Shown here: piece after piece, positions 1 to 5,757 of the stretch
How positions within the stretch are numbered: position 1 is the first letter of the stretch
Layout: every line of letters begins with the position of its first letter
Virus record (IMG/VR): IMGVR_UViG_3300007344_000180
Span: 1 to 27,840 of that record
Length of the DNA: 27,840 bases
Source: a virus
Strand: one strand, 5' to 3'
Notes under the pieces: generated by a model
Database searches by the model: none
What the model was told of the DNA's origin: nothing
Seen by the model: the letters and a program-made list of their open reading frames with translations, nothing else
Translations under genes and position numbers: made by a program

Positions 1-517
1 AAACTTGTGCTGTTTCATGTTTTGTATTTAAGATTTCTTCCTTTCGTTTCTCCATCATGTCTATCTGACGATCGATGAATCTGATGCGCATCTCCTTGCT
101 CTTGATCCACCCCTCGACATTCATCTTGATGCCTATATCCTTCATCAATGGCCAAACATGATTGAAACATTTGACCATGTCGCTTCTCCTTGTGTCGTTA
201 CCCGAAATGATGGCTACAACGTCTCTCATGTGATGAGATAGTGTGGCTCTGACAATCCCGAAGTAATGCGTAAGGATGTATCGCTTCTCTATGTCCGTGT
301 ACTTGTGTACTCGATACCAAAAGAAACCACACGTCAGCTTGATTACTAGTGCCTCAGGCAGCGATGCCTTACCTGTGTCATGACGCTCTCGAACATCGAA
401 CTCGTCAATCTGCAAGTACTCAGCCACTAGTGTTTGAGCTTCCGCTACAACCTCGTCAATCTCAGCGATGGTCTCCTCTGAGATCTCCTTCATCCAATAT
501 GGTTTGTATTCACCCAT
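1..517 (-). CDS. DnaA domain IV-like DNA-binding protein (3' end missing)
   Basis: The frame is open from the ATG at 517 to the window edge (172 codons, no stop), so the gene is incomplete at its C-terminus. Residues about 28-105 recall the helix-turn-helix domain IV of DnaA: a helix with VAEYLQI, a basic stretch RERHDTGKASLPEA, then HYFGIVRATLSHHMRDV, comparable to the DnaA signature helix around FGGRDHTTVLHA. No AAA+ ATPase motif is visible, so it would be a stand-alone DNA-binding domain that could bind a phage origin or act as a regulator. The start overlaps the upstream stop by 8 bp (ATGGGTGA). The coding call is firm; the DnaA resemblance is judged by eye and is tentative. Confidence 0.65.
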   Translation of the reverse strand, partial: MGEYKPYWMKEISEETIAEIDEVVAEAQTLVAEYLQIDEFDVRERHDTGKASLPEALVIKLTCGFFWYRVHKYTDIEKRYILTHYFGIVRATLSHHMRDVVAIISGNDTRRSDMVKCFNHVWPLMKDIGIKMNVEGWIKSKEMRIRFIDRQIDMMEKRKEEILNTKHETAQV

Positions 518-1040
518 TGTTAAACAGAATCTTAGAGGTTTGAGTTACCACCTCGTTGTTGACGTCAGGGATCTCTTTGTTGAGAGCCGTGGTGGACTCA
601 AGAAACTTGCCGCGAAAGTCAGCCACACCTTGATTGTACCCCCATCGATGCGCTAGCACAACCATGTCGGAGGATTCATCCCTTAAGGATTTCACGCGCT
701 GATCCATGAGTTTCTTGTGGGTCGACAATGGGATGACACTCTCGTTTGTTTTGAACGTCTTGACTGCATCCTTGATTCTGTCAGCAATGGTTCGCTTCTT
801 GAATCCATCGACGTACTCAGAGAGGTGCTTCCGTCCCTCGTCAGTGTTTAGGAGCTTGATAGTCCCCTTGCGGACTTCGCTTCTCACGTGGACGATGGCT
901 CGATATGAGCGACCTAGCTCGTTGCACAACTCAACGACATCAGGATCGTTAGGAGACAACTTCTTTTTGTTGCGCGTGGAGCGCATAACTTTCTTGACCT
1001 CTTGTACTTTCCATGAGGTCGCGCCTTTGGTTCTAGGCAT
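510..1040 (-). CDS. Hypothetical basic protein, possible SANT/Myb-like N-terminus
   Basis: 176 aa, strongly basic at the N-terminus (KVQEVKKVMRSTRNKKK), followed by a segment LSPNDPDVVELCNELGRSYR whose spacing recalls a SANT/Myb or trihelix DNA-binding fold. The rest is charged and probably helical. It starts after an AT-rich 5' leader (AATTTATTTAATC before ATG) rather than the AC-rich leader used further up the operon. Its stop overlaps the next gene by 8 bp, so the two are probably translationally coupled. A DNA-binding role is inference only. Confidence 0.6.
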   Translation of the reverse strand: MPRTKGATSWKVQEVKKVMRSTRNKKKLSPNDPDVVELCNELGRSYRAIVHVRSEVRKGTIKLLNTDEGRKHLSEYVDGFKKRTIADRIKDAVKTFKTNESVIPLSTHKKLMDQRVKSLRDESSDMVVLAHRWGYNQGVADFRGKFLESTTALNKEIPDVNNEVVTQTSKILFNNG

Positions 1041-1051
1041 GATTAAATAAA

Positions 1052-1255
1052 TTAAGAGTTAAACACGTTCCCCTTTGGGACTAGTCCGTAGTTATCGCAC
1101 AAAGCATACACGTCTGACATCCGCTTTGCCAAATCTTTGAGCGCATGCGAGTTCGCTCTGAACGGCTCTTCTGTGTGCGCCTTGTAGTGGTATATGAATG
1201 CTTGGATGCAGGTGAGTGCGTCGAGGCATTTCATTTCAGATTTTGTTTTATCCAT
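1052..1255 (-). CDS. Hypothetical early protein, 67 aa
   Basis: A small, probably helical protein with a Cys- and His-containing N-terminal half (MKCLDALTCIQAFIYHYKAH). The start overlaps the upstream stop by 8 bp (ATGGATAA), the same arrangement as at 510-517. No family recognised. Confidence 0.6.
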   Translation of the reverse strand: MDKTKSEMKCLDALTCIQAFIYHYKAHTEEPFRANSHALKDLAKRMSDVYALCDNYGLVPKGNVFNS

Positions 1256-1643
1256 TTTGATCGATTTCCTTTTCTATTTCTTTCATGAGAGCAGCAACTT
1301 GTTCTCGAAGTTGAATACCTGCATAACAGCGTCCTTCACAAATTCCCCTCAAGATTCCTAGCATTTGAGGAAACTTTGACAGGTATGTCGCAGTTCTCCT
1401 CCCCTCGACAGGGTCACCATACACCTGCATGATGTTACCGAACTTGTCCTTGCTCTTGACGTAGAATCTCGACGATACGTTTTCGCTCCGTCCGTTACAT
1501 GTTCTGTACCTTGTTTTCTTTTCAACAACAACCCATGTATCAGGGAACATGCGCTCCTTGTCGTCTCTAATCTTTTGCTTGAGTTGTTGAATCTCTGATT
1601 CGAGAGCTGTAATTCTTTTTAGGTGGGATTCTATCCTGTTCAT
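1248..1643 (-). CDS. Hypothetical protein with N-terminal coiled coil
   Basis: 131 aa. Residues about 1-32 form a heptad-like helix (MNRIESHLKRITALESEIQQ...), followed by a basic, probably beta-rich segment with aromatic residues (WVVVEKKTRYRTCNG, SRFYVKSKDKFG), then a short helical tail. The ATG overlaps the upstream TGA as ATGA (1640-1643). It may be a small oligomeric early protein; no family recognised. Confidence 0.65.
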   Translation of the reverse strand: MNRIESHLKRITALESEIQQLKQKIRDDKERMFPDTWVVVEKKTRYRTCNGRSENVSSRFYVKSKDKFGNIMQVYGDPVEGRRTATYLSKFPQMLGILRGICEGRCYAGIQLREQVAALMKEIEKEIDQNG

Positions 1644-1801
1644 TGTTGTTCTTTAATTAGTAGTCGTTGCTTTGCTTCGTAGTCCCTGAGCATACACTCA
1701 AGTAAGGTCTCGTTTATCCAACACGGGTTTGATTCACACTTCTCAACCATCACGTCGATCCGCTTTTCAAGCCGCTTGATGTTGTAATCTAGCCCGCTCA
1801 T
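1640..1801 (-). CDS. Small charged protein, 53 aa
   Basis: The protein begins MSGLDYNIKRLEKRIDVMVE and ends LLIKEQQ. It is mainly helical, with a central CESNPCW. It fills exactly the gap between its neighbours and has ATGA overlaps at both ends (1798-1801 and 1640-1643), which strongly supports that it is translated despite its size. No function recognised. Confidence 0.6.
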   Translation of the reverse strand: MSGLDYNIKRLEKRIDVMVEKCESNPCWINETLLECMLRDYEAKQRLLIKEQQ

Positions 1802-2061
1802 TGCTTCGCCTGTGCCTTGAGTTCCCGAATCTTATCTCGGAGCTGAATCTCCAAGCTAGTCAGTCGCTCATTGTCTTCACGTAGCTTAGCGTTCTCCGCT
1901 TCGAGGGCTTGCTCACGCCCTGTCTGTTCAGCGTACTGCTTCTTAGCTAACTCTTGGCGGAACTCCATCGACTCGATGGTTTGTTTGGCAGAGGATATGG
2001 CGTTCTCTGCATAGCGGATCGCCGCTTCGAGTTCGTTCTTTGATTCTTGTACTGAGTTCAT
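1798..2061 (-). CDS. Coiled-coil early protein, 87 aa
   Basis: Almost the whole length is predicted helix with heptad periodicity (for example EQALEAENAKLREDNERLTS), so it should form a dimeric or trimeric coiled coil. ATGA overlaps link it to both neighbours. Coiled coils of this kind give no clue to function. Confidence 0.65.
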   Translation of the reverse strand: MNSVQESKNELEAAIRYAENAISSAKQTIESMEFRQELAKKQYAEQTGREQALEAENAKLREDNERLTSLEIQLRDKIRELKAQAKQ

Positions 2062-2249
2062 TTTTCGGTGTGGTTTATAAGGGTTAATTGAATTTCTGAT
2101 TCGCAGTTGTTATGCAAAGGGTCGAGGTATACGGCATCCACATAGAAGTCGTAGATGTCCTCGTAAGCCGTGGTGTCATGCACCATGATGACAACAATGT
2201 CGTCATCTTTGAAGTCAGACAGGCTATCAATCAGTTGCTTCTTCGTCAT
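2058..2249 (-). CDS. Small phage protein with MTKKQLIDSLSDFKDDDIVV opening
   Basis: 63 aa. The N-terminal pattern (TKKQLIDSL.DFKDD..VV) resembles a small protein type common in phages and mobile DNA, which has a short helix and then beta strands; its biochemical role is unknown. ATGA overlaps are present at both ends. Acidic overall. Confidence 0.6.
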   Translation of the reverse strand: MTKKQLIDSLSDFKDDDIVVIMVHDTTAYEDIYDFYVDAVYLDPLHNNCESEIQLTLINHTEK

Positions 2250-2428
2250 TGTTCTGTTGTGTAGTAGTTAATCATGTCGATGTTCGCTTGGTCAGGATTG
2301 GCTTCGTACCACTCTGCCATGTGATGCACAAGCGACTCGATGATGTCTGCGATGTCCATGTCATTGACTTGGTCGTAGCAGAACTGCTTGATGTCTTGGC
2401 GTTCCTTGTTGTTAATTTCTCGTGTCAT
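2246..2428 (-). CDS. Acidic helical early protein, 60 aa
   Basis: From the ATG at 2428 the protein begins MTREINNKERQDIKQFCYDQ and is rich in Asp/Glu. An in-frame ATG at 2455 would add nine residues but deepens the overlap with the upstream gene from 17 to 44 bp, so the shorter form is preferred. Its fold pattern (helices, then DIADIIESLVHHMAEWYE) resembles that of the upstream 76-aa protein, so the two may be distant relatives. Stop and next start overlap as ATGA. Confidence 0.55.
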   Translation of the reverse strand: MTREINNKERQDIKQFCYDQVNDMDIADIIESLVHHMAEWYEANPDQANIDMINYYTTEQ

Positions 2429-2642
2429 TGTCTGTAAATTTTGGGGATTGTTCAATGATGTATTGAGCTACAAGCTCTTCAATGTCATCGACCACGTTGT
2501 CCACGTCGTTGTGTGTGAGTTCGTACTCTTCTTGCATCAGCTTGGTGAGCCGCATGTATCCGCTGTCTGCACCTGCTCCTTCGCGGTGGTTGAAGCAGTC
2601 GCTGACGTAGCTTCGGATGTCTGATTCTGTTTCGTTAGTCAT
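2412..2642 (-). CDS. Acidic helical early protein, 76 aa
   Basis: MTNETESDIRSYVSDCFNHR..., ending YIIEQSPKFTDNDTRN. Helical and acidic, with DVDNVVDDIEELVAQYI near the C-terminus. Translation starts after a good copy of the AC-rich leader (TTAAACCCCAAACACA). Probably heads a translational subcluster of overlapping genes that runs down to 1248. No known function. Confidence 0.6.
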   Translation of the reverse strand: MTNETESDIRSYVSDCFNHREGAGADSGYMRLTKLMQEEYELTHNDVDNVVDDIEELVAQYIIEQSPKFTDNDTRN

Positions 2643-2657
2643 TGTGTTTGGGGTTTA
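2643..2657 (-). promoter_or_regulatory. AC-rich start-site leader (copy 9)
   Basis: Read on the minus strand: TTAAACCCCAAACACA directly before ATG. It lies downstream of an 85-bp non-coding gap, the longest inside the early operon. Confidence 0.5.
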
Positions 2658-2726
2658 AGGGTTTGTGTGTGTATGCAATATGGGGGGCGCGTTTCGTTGT
2701 CGCAAGACATTTAACACTTTTAACAT

Positions 2727-2936
2727 TTAGTTGAATCCATCGGTCAGGAGGATTCCGTTGTACTCCTCCATCGTTACTCGTTTGAACGAGTTGTAGTCGA
2801 TGGTCAGGATAGGTTCACGTTGGTCAGCCCAACGCTCTCTTGCCTGCTTTCGAGCGGATCGAATGTTGGTTGCCCATTCGGAGTTCCATCCACCTTCGTT
2901 CCAACTGAAGATGTAGCAGTGGTTCTTCTTGTTCAT
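2727..2936 (-). CDS. Aromatic-rich early protein, 69 aa
   Basis: MNKKNHCYIFSWNEGGWNSE..., with many Trp and Tyr and a basic helix (SARKQARERWADQ). Compact, probably alpha/beta. The start overlaps the upstream stop as ATGA (2933-2936). Last gene before an 85-bp gap. No family recognised. Confidence 0.6.
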   Translation of the reverse strand: MNKKNHCYIFSWNEGGWNSEWATNIRSARKQARERWADQREPILTIDYNSFKRVTMEEYNGILLTDGFN

Positions 2937-3148
2937 AACTCCATCAGGAATACGATGTTGATACTGCCCTCACCCAATGGGTTTGGGATGATTGATGCTT
3001 GTAGGTATAGCTTCTCGTCTAGTGCTTCGCTTACCCACGACATGGCTTCGGTGTCTAGTGCTCCATTGCTTCTTGGCACTGAGAACGTTTTCCATGCTAT
3101 CACGAGTTCATCGAGAGAGCAATCGAGGAAGGGGTTGGGGATGTTCAT
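2933..3148 (-). CDS. Hypothetical early protein, 71 aa
   Basis: MNIPNPFLDCSLDELVIAWK..., ending INIVFLMEL. Mixed helix and strand, no recognisable domain. ATGA overlap at both ends (3145-3148 and 2933-2936). Confidence 0.6.
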   Translation of the reverse strand: MNIPNPFLDCSLDELVIAWKTFSVPRSNGALDTEAMSWVSEALDEKLYLQASIIPNPLGEGSINIVFLMEL

Positions 3149-3312
3149 GCTTGTGAGTTGTTGGGGTTGAACATTGCGTTGAGTTCGTCCATTGACAGGT
3201 TCAGTGCTTCATCGGATTGATTTGCTGCCTTCTGCTTCAGGATGGTGGTCTTGGCTCGTGCCATCGCATCTTGGATGGACTCACCTTGACGGAGGATGAT
3301 TGATACTGACAT
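3145..3312 (-). CDS. Small helical early protein, 55 aa
   Basis: Begins MSVSIILRQGESIQDAMARA and ends MDELNAMFNPNNSQA. It has an AC-rich leader (TCTAAACCCAATACACA) before its ATG and an ATGA overlap with the next gene, which together support translation. The amphipathic helix suggests a protein-binding peptide; function unknown. Confidence 0.55.
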   Translation of the reverse strand: MSVSIILRQGESIQDAMARAKTTILKQKAANQSDEALNLSMDELNAMFNPNNSQA

Positions 3313-3327
3313 TGTGTATTGGGTTTA
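3313..3327 (-). promoter_or_regulatory. AC-rich start-site leader (copy 8)
   Basis: Minus strand TCTAAACCCAATACACA before ATG; a slightly diverged copy with AAT inserted after the C run. Confidence 0.45.
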
Positions 3328-3334
3328 GAGGGTT

Positions 3335-3571
3335 TTACTTGTTGTCGTTGTAGTGCTTGTCTACGAGTCGCTTGATGCTATCGGAGTTGAAGTCATCTCC
3401 ATAACTCAGGATGCTTATCGCCATTGACCTTACAAGGTCTGGTTTGTGGTAGGCAAGCGAGTTAATCTTGTACAGGTAGTTGGTTGGGTCTCCGCACCTG
3501 TCGTTCACCACTAGTGTGGCTCGTCCCACAGGTTGCTTGGTGATGTTGTCTACGATTTCTTTGTTGGTCAT
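3335..3571 (-). CDS. Hypothetical early protein, 78 aa
   Basis: MTNKEIVDNITKQPVGRATL... with a central CGDPTNYLYKINSLAYHKPD. The N-terminal helix followed by a possible beta hairpin gives no recognised family. ATGA overlap with the upstream 51-aa gene (3568-3571). Confidence 0.6.
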   Translation of the reverse strand: MTNKEIVDNITKQPVGRATLVVNDRCGDPTNYLYKINSLAYHKPDLVRSMAISILSYGDDFNSDSIKRLVDKHYNDNK

Positions 3572-3723
3572 GATTCCTTGAGTTTACTGATTGAGATGTT
3601 GATGAGAGAGATGTTGTAGTGGTGCTTCCACTTATTCAACGCAGACAGATTCTGCTTATTGCGTTTGTGGTGATATTTTTCTTGTGCCTGTGCTAGTGCT
3701 TGGCGTACTTGCTCGTGGGTCAT
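3568..3723 (-). CDS. Basic early protein, 51 aa
   Basis: From the ATG at 3723: MTHEQVRQALAQAQEKYHHK..., rich in Lys and His, helical at the start and Ile/Ser-rich at the end (ISLINISISKLKES). The start is chosen because it gives the ATGA junction (3720-3723) seen throughout this operon; a longer frame would run over the upstream gene. Confidence 0.5.
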   Translation of the reverse strand: MTHEQVRQALAQAQEKYHHKRNKQNLSALNKWKHHYNISLINISISKLKES

Positions 3724-3845
3724 TGTTGTGTTTTGTGTTCGATGTAGTCCAACGAGAAGGTGATGAGATGTCCGATGCCCGTGAGGATGATGCCCCAAGC
3801 AAGGGACATTTGGGCGTACATGAGGAAGGTTGTGTAGGTAGTCAT
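3720..3845 (-). CDS. Single-pass membrane miniprotein, 41 aa
   Basis: From the ATG at 3845: MTTYTTFLMYAQMSLAWGII..., with one continuous hydrophobic helix at about residues 7-32 followed by DYIEHKTQQ. It is preceded by a near-perfect AC-rich leader, which fixes the start. An early membrane miniprotein could alter the host envelope or block a host membrane process; this is inference. No similar family recognised. Confidence 0.55.
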   Translation of the reverse strand: MTTYTTFLMYAQMSLAWGIILTGIGHLITFSLDYIEHKTQQ

Positions 3846-3861
3846 TGTGTGTGGGGTTTTT
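3846..3861 (-). promoter_or_regulatory. AC-rich start-site leader (copy 7)
   Basis: Minus strand AAAAACCCCACACACA before ATG; one of the closest matches to the consensus. Confidence 0.5.
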
Positions 3862-3867
3862 AGGAGT

Positions 3868-4164
3868 TTACTTGTTGTCGGTTCTGAACAGGTTGAACAT
3901 TGCTTGTCGTGTCGCATTGAGTTCCTCTTGGGTTGGCTCGTCGTCGGCATCGTCCTCGTCCTCCCATTCGGTGTAGTAGTAGAGTTCGTCCTCGTAGCAT
4001 CGTCTTAGGTATTCTGTCACCACTTCGGATTCACCGATGGATTCTATAGCCATGAGCTGAATCAACAGAGTCTCGTCGGTTGCCGCGTATGCATCTCCAT
4101 CGCAGATGCAGTATCCTGAGTTCATTCCCTGTCCTGTAAGGGAGTCATATCGTGTGTGCTTCAT
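3868..4164 (-). CDS. Highly acidic early protein, 98 aa
   Basis: From the ATG at 4164: MKHTRYDSLTGQGMNSGYCI..., becoming extremely acidic toward the C-terminus (ELYYYTEWEDEDDADDEPTQ). The long acidic run and aromatic residues are the sort of composition seen in phage DNA-mimic proteins that block restriction or nucleoid proteins, but no specific family is recognised. Two upstream in-frame ATGs are rejected because the 4164 start is preceded by the second type of leader, which also precedes the gene at 5189. Confidence 0.55.
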   Translation of the reverse strand: MKHTRYDSLTGQGMNSGYCICDGDAYAATDETLLIQLMAIESIGESEVVTEYLRRCYEDELYYYTEWEDEDDADDEPTQEELNATRQAMFNLFRTDNK

Positions 4165-4198
4165 GTCTCTATAACGTTTGTGGTTTGGGATTATTGTG
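4165..4198 (-). promoter_or_regulatory. Second-type leader with 14-bp core
   Basis: This 34-bp spacer shares the exact 14-bp core TCTATAACGTTTGT (plus strand, 4168-4181) with the spacer at 5190-5224, ending 3-4 bases from the ATG in both cases. It also holds TTTGGGATTATTGTG versus TTTGGGTTATTGTG in the other copy. Role unknown: translation leader, promoter or operator. Confidence 0.4.
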
Positions 4199-4468
4199 TC
4201 AGCAGATGACAAAATCTTCGGGAGTTGTGTCGCAGTTCAGGACGAACAGGTCAGTGCCGTTTCCGACAACCGATGCGAAGGGGATGAGTTCCTCGATGTC
4301 CTCAATCATGTCCTCGATGTCGTAGGCATCACCGAACTCGCACATTAGTGCGTTAGAGATGTTCCTCTCGCTTCCGAGGATGATGGCGAAGTTCACGTTG
4401 AGCAGGTCATCAGTTAGTCCTGCGATGTCTACACAGGTATGGATGCGCATTAGCTTGTCGATATTCAT
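4199..4468 (-). CDS. Acidic early protein, 89 aa
   Basis: From the ATG at 4468: MNIDKLMRIHTCVDIAGLTD..., with a strongly acidic centre (DAYDIEDMIEDIEELIPFAS) and C-terminal DLFVLNCDTTPEDFVIC. The start follows an exact AC-rich leader; the longer upstream frame is ignored for that reason. No known family; low pI makes it a second candidate for a nucleic-acid mimic or inhibitor. Confidence 0.55.
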   Translation of the reverse strand: MNIDKLMRIHTCVDIAGLTDDLLNVNFAIILGSERNISNALMCEFGDAYDIEDMIEDIEELIPFASVVGNGTDLFVLNCDTTPEDFVIC

Positions 4469-4482
4469 TGTGTGTGGGTTTG
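4469..4482 (-). promoter_or_regulatory. AC-rich start-site leader (copy 6)
   Basis: Minus strand ACAAACCCACACACA before ATG. Confidence 0.5.
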
Positions 4483-4524
4483 TTGCGTGATGTTTGTGAG
4501 CAGTATGAATCGATCGATTTGGTG

Positions 4525-4683
4525 TCAACACATGTACAGGATGTTCGATGTGTCGTAGCCGAGTTCTTCCAAGTGAGTTTCCATGTCCTCGATTTGGTCA
4601 AGGTTTTCGATTGTGATTACGTCTACCTCTCGTGTTGTGTAGTCGAGGATGGCTACCTGATTGTCTCCAAGTTGAATTTTCAT
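4525..4683 (-). CDS. Small acidic early protein, 52 aa
   Basis: MKIQLGDNQVAILDYTTREV..., ending TSNILYMC. Probably a beta hairpin followed by an acidic helix (ENLDQIEDMETHLEELG). The AC-rich leader sets the start. It shares the opening MKIQ with the next gene upstream, hinting that the two N-termini may be related. Confidence 0.5.
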   Translation of the reverse strand: MKIQLGDNQVAILDYTTREVDVITIENLDQIEDMETHLEELGYDTSNILYMC

Positions 4684-4698
4684 TGTGTATAGGTTTAT
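4684..4698 (-). promoter_or_regulatory. AC-rich start-site leader (copy 5)
   Basis: Minus strand CATAAACCTATACACA before ATG; a diverged copy. The upstream spacer begins with a second TAAACCC formed by the stop codon of the preceding gene (4711-4709). Confidence 0.45.
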
Positions 4699-4708
4699 GT
4701 GGTTGGGT

Positions 4709-4873
4709 TTACTTTGTGTTCTTTGATTTGAAGCGGAGGAAGTTTGGGTGCTCCATCGCTTCCTCGATGGTCGTGCATCGTGGTGTCTTAATTTCTGTCC
4801 CGTCTGTCATGTGCAGGCAGTTGAGTTCTGGTGCGTACCTGTGTCGCTCCAATCCATGTACTTGAATCTTCAT
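4709..4873 (-). CDS. Small early protein, 54 aa
   Basis: MKIQVHGLERHRYAPELNCL..., ending FLRFKSKNTK. Basic C-terminus and TTIEEAMEHP helix. It starts right after a consensus leader and its TAA stop forms the first bases of another TAAACCC. No family recognised. Confidence 0.5.
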   Translation of the reverse strand: MKIQVHGLERHRYAPELNCLHMTDGTEIKTPRCTTIEEAMEHPNFLRFKSKNTK

Positions 4874-4888
4874 TGTGTGTGGGTTTAT
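4874..4888 (-). promoter_or_regulatory. AC-rich start-site leader (copy 4)
   Basis: Minus strand CATAAACCCACACACA before ATG. The TAA within it (4887-4885) is the stop codon of the upstream 44-aa gene, so the leader is merged with that stop. Confidence 0.5.
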
Positions 4889-5019
4889 GTGTATTCTTCA
4901 ACGATGTAGATTGCGGCAGTGATGGCTCTGTCGTCGGCATCGCCCATCTCTCCTTGCAGAACTTCGTTCTGAAAAGTTTGCAACAACTCGTGCAGTGTGT
5001 TCAATTCTTCTGGTGTCAT
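4885..5019 (-). CDS. Acidic miniprotein, 44 aa
   Basis: MTPEELNTLHELLQTFQNEV..., ending IYIVEEYT; two helices with an acidic GEMGDADD turn. The ATG at 5019 follows an AC-rich leader, so longer readings of this frame are rejected. Function unknown. Confidence 0.5.
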   Translation of the reverse strand: MTPEELNTLHELLQTFQNEVLQGEMGDADDRAITAAIYIVEEYT

Positions 5020-5034
5020 CGTGTGGGGGTTTAT
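5020..5034 (-). promoter_or_regulatory. AC-rich start-site leader (copy 3)
   Basis: Minus strand CATAAACCCCCACACG before ATG; the TAA (5033-5031) doubles as the stop codon of the upstream gene. Confidence 0.5.
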
Positions 5035-5189
5035 GTGGTTGGGTGAATGTAGTGTTCGTCGTAGGTGAACTGCTTGGTGCGTTCGATGTAGTCGATGAAG
5101 TTCCGCATGTGGTGTTGTCCGCTGAAGAACTTGGTAACCTTCCATCCTCGTGGTCGGTCGTTGGTGTGGAATACTAATGTTGCTTTCAT
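5031..5189 (-). CDS. Small basic early protein, 52 aa
   Basis: MKATLVFHTNDRPRGWKVTK..., ending YDEHYIHPTT. Aromatic and His-rich (FFSGQHHMRNFIDYI), probably alpha/beta. It starts behind the second-type leader. No family recognised. Confidence 0.5.
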   Translation of the reverse strand: MKATLVFHTNDRPRGWKVTKFFSGQHHMRNFIDYIERTKQFTYDEHYIHPTT

Positions 5190-5224
5190 GTGTCTATAAC
5201 GTTTGTCGTGTTTGGGTTATTGTG
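5190..5224 (-). promoter_or_regulatory. Second-type leader with 14-bp core
   Basis: Partner of the spacer at 4165-4198: the core TCTATAACGTTTGT (plus strand) lies at 5193-5206 and is identical, and the flanks also align. Confidence 0.4.
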
Positions 5225-5231
5225 TGGGGAG

Positions 5232-5414
5232 TTAGAGTTCAATGGTGCGGGCAATTTTCAGGAGAGCGTTCTTTGCGGATTCGATGCGCAGACGATGCAT
5301 CTTCTCCTCCTCAAAGGTTCTGCTGCTGTTTGTGGCGCGGGCTTCCTGTCGTGAAGCTAGGTTTGCTGCAATTGCGTCTTGGTAAGCCTTGGTAGCTGCT
5401 TTGAACTTGTCCAT
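5232..5414 (-). CDS. Basic helical early protein, 60 aa
   Basis: From the ATG at 5414: MDKFKAATKAYQDAIAANLA..., ending ALLKIARTIEL. Almost entirely helical and rich in Ala, Lys and Arg. The start sits immediately behind an AC-rich leader. Could bind nucleic acid or oligomerise; no family recognised. Confidence 0.55.
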   Translation of the reverse strand: MDKFKAATKAYQDAIAANLASRQEARATNSSRTFEEEKMHRLRIESAKNALLKIARTIEL

Positions 5415-5429
5415 GTGTGTGGGGTTTAT
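5415..5429 (-). promoter_or_regulatory. AC-rich start-site leader (copy 2)
   Basis: Minus strand CATAAACCCCACACAC before ATG; close to consensus. A second AAACCC lies just upstream. Confidence 0.5.
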
Positions 5430-5473
5430 GGGTTTGTGGGGAGGACAGCGTGTCCATCCTCCCCGTGATTTCA

Positions 5474-5677
5474 TTAGGCGTTGCGCTTCCGCTTTGTCAA
5501 CTCTGCGTCACACGCTCTGCGAACCATGACTGCCGTGGCGTTGTCAACTTCGTCCTGCTTGGTTGCGTCTCCAACTGCAATCTTGTAGTCGGTGCGATGC
5601 ATGACGTTAGTGGCGTTCTCCAACGTTGCGATGACCGTGGCCGTGTCTGCTTGCTTGATGATGTCTACGAAGTACAT
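5474..5677 (-). CDS. First gene of the early operon, 67 aa
   Basis: From the ATG at 5677: MYFVDIIKQADTATVIATLE..., with a basic C-terminus (ACDAELTKRKRNA). Helical, no recognised domain. As the promoter-proximal gene of the minus-strand operon it is probably the earliest and among the most expressed. The AC-rich leader sets the start and excludes a 14-residue longer reading. Confidence 0.55.
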   Translation of the reverse strand: MYFVDIIKQADTATVIATLENATNVMHRTDYKIAVGDATKQDEVDNATAVMVRRACDAELTKRKRNA

Positions 5678-5692
5678 GATGTGTGGGGTTTG
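5678..5692 (-). promoter_or_regulatory. AC-rich start-site leader (copy 1)
   Basis: Minus strand CAAACCCCACACATC before ATG, in the leader of the first early gene. Confidence 0.5.
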
Positions 5693-5716
5693 AATGGTTT
5701 GATGAATGATTCGGTA

Positions 5717-5748
5717 CAAACATCGTGAAGGGAACAGATACTTGTCAA
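5717..5748 (-). promoter_or_regulatory. Candidate early-operon promoter
   Basis: On the minus strand TTGAC (5748-5744) is followed 21 nt later by GATGTTTG (5724-5717), one mismatch from the Bacteroidota -7 box TAnnTTTG with acceptable -33/-7 spacing. A start near 5711 would leave about 34 nt of leader before the first early gene. Confidence 0.35.
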
Positions 5749-5757
5749 GTTTTCAAA

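Noticed and set aside
2429-2455. Longer start (ATG at 2455) for the 60-aa protein
   Set aside because: It increases the overlap with the upstream gene to 44 bp without a leader motif; the ATG at 2428 is more economical, though the choice is not certain.
2643-2726. Internal early promoter in the 85-bp gap
   Set aside because: No TAnnTTTG box on the minus strand; CATATTGCA is too far from consensus.
2643-5692. Regularly recurring short repeats that could suggest a CRISPR array
   Set aside because: The repeats are short, imperfect, fixed to start codons, and the intervals are coding genes of variable length, not spacers.
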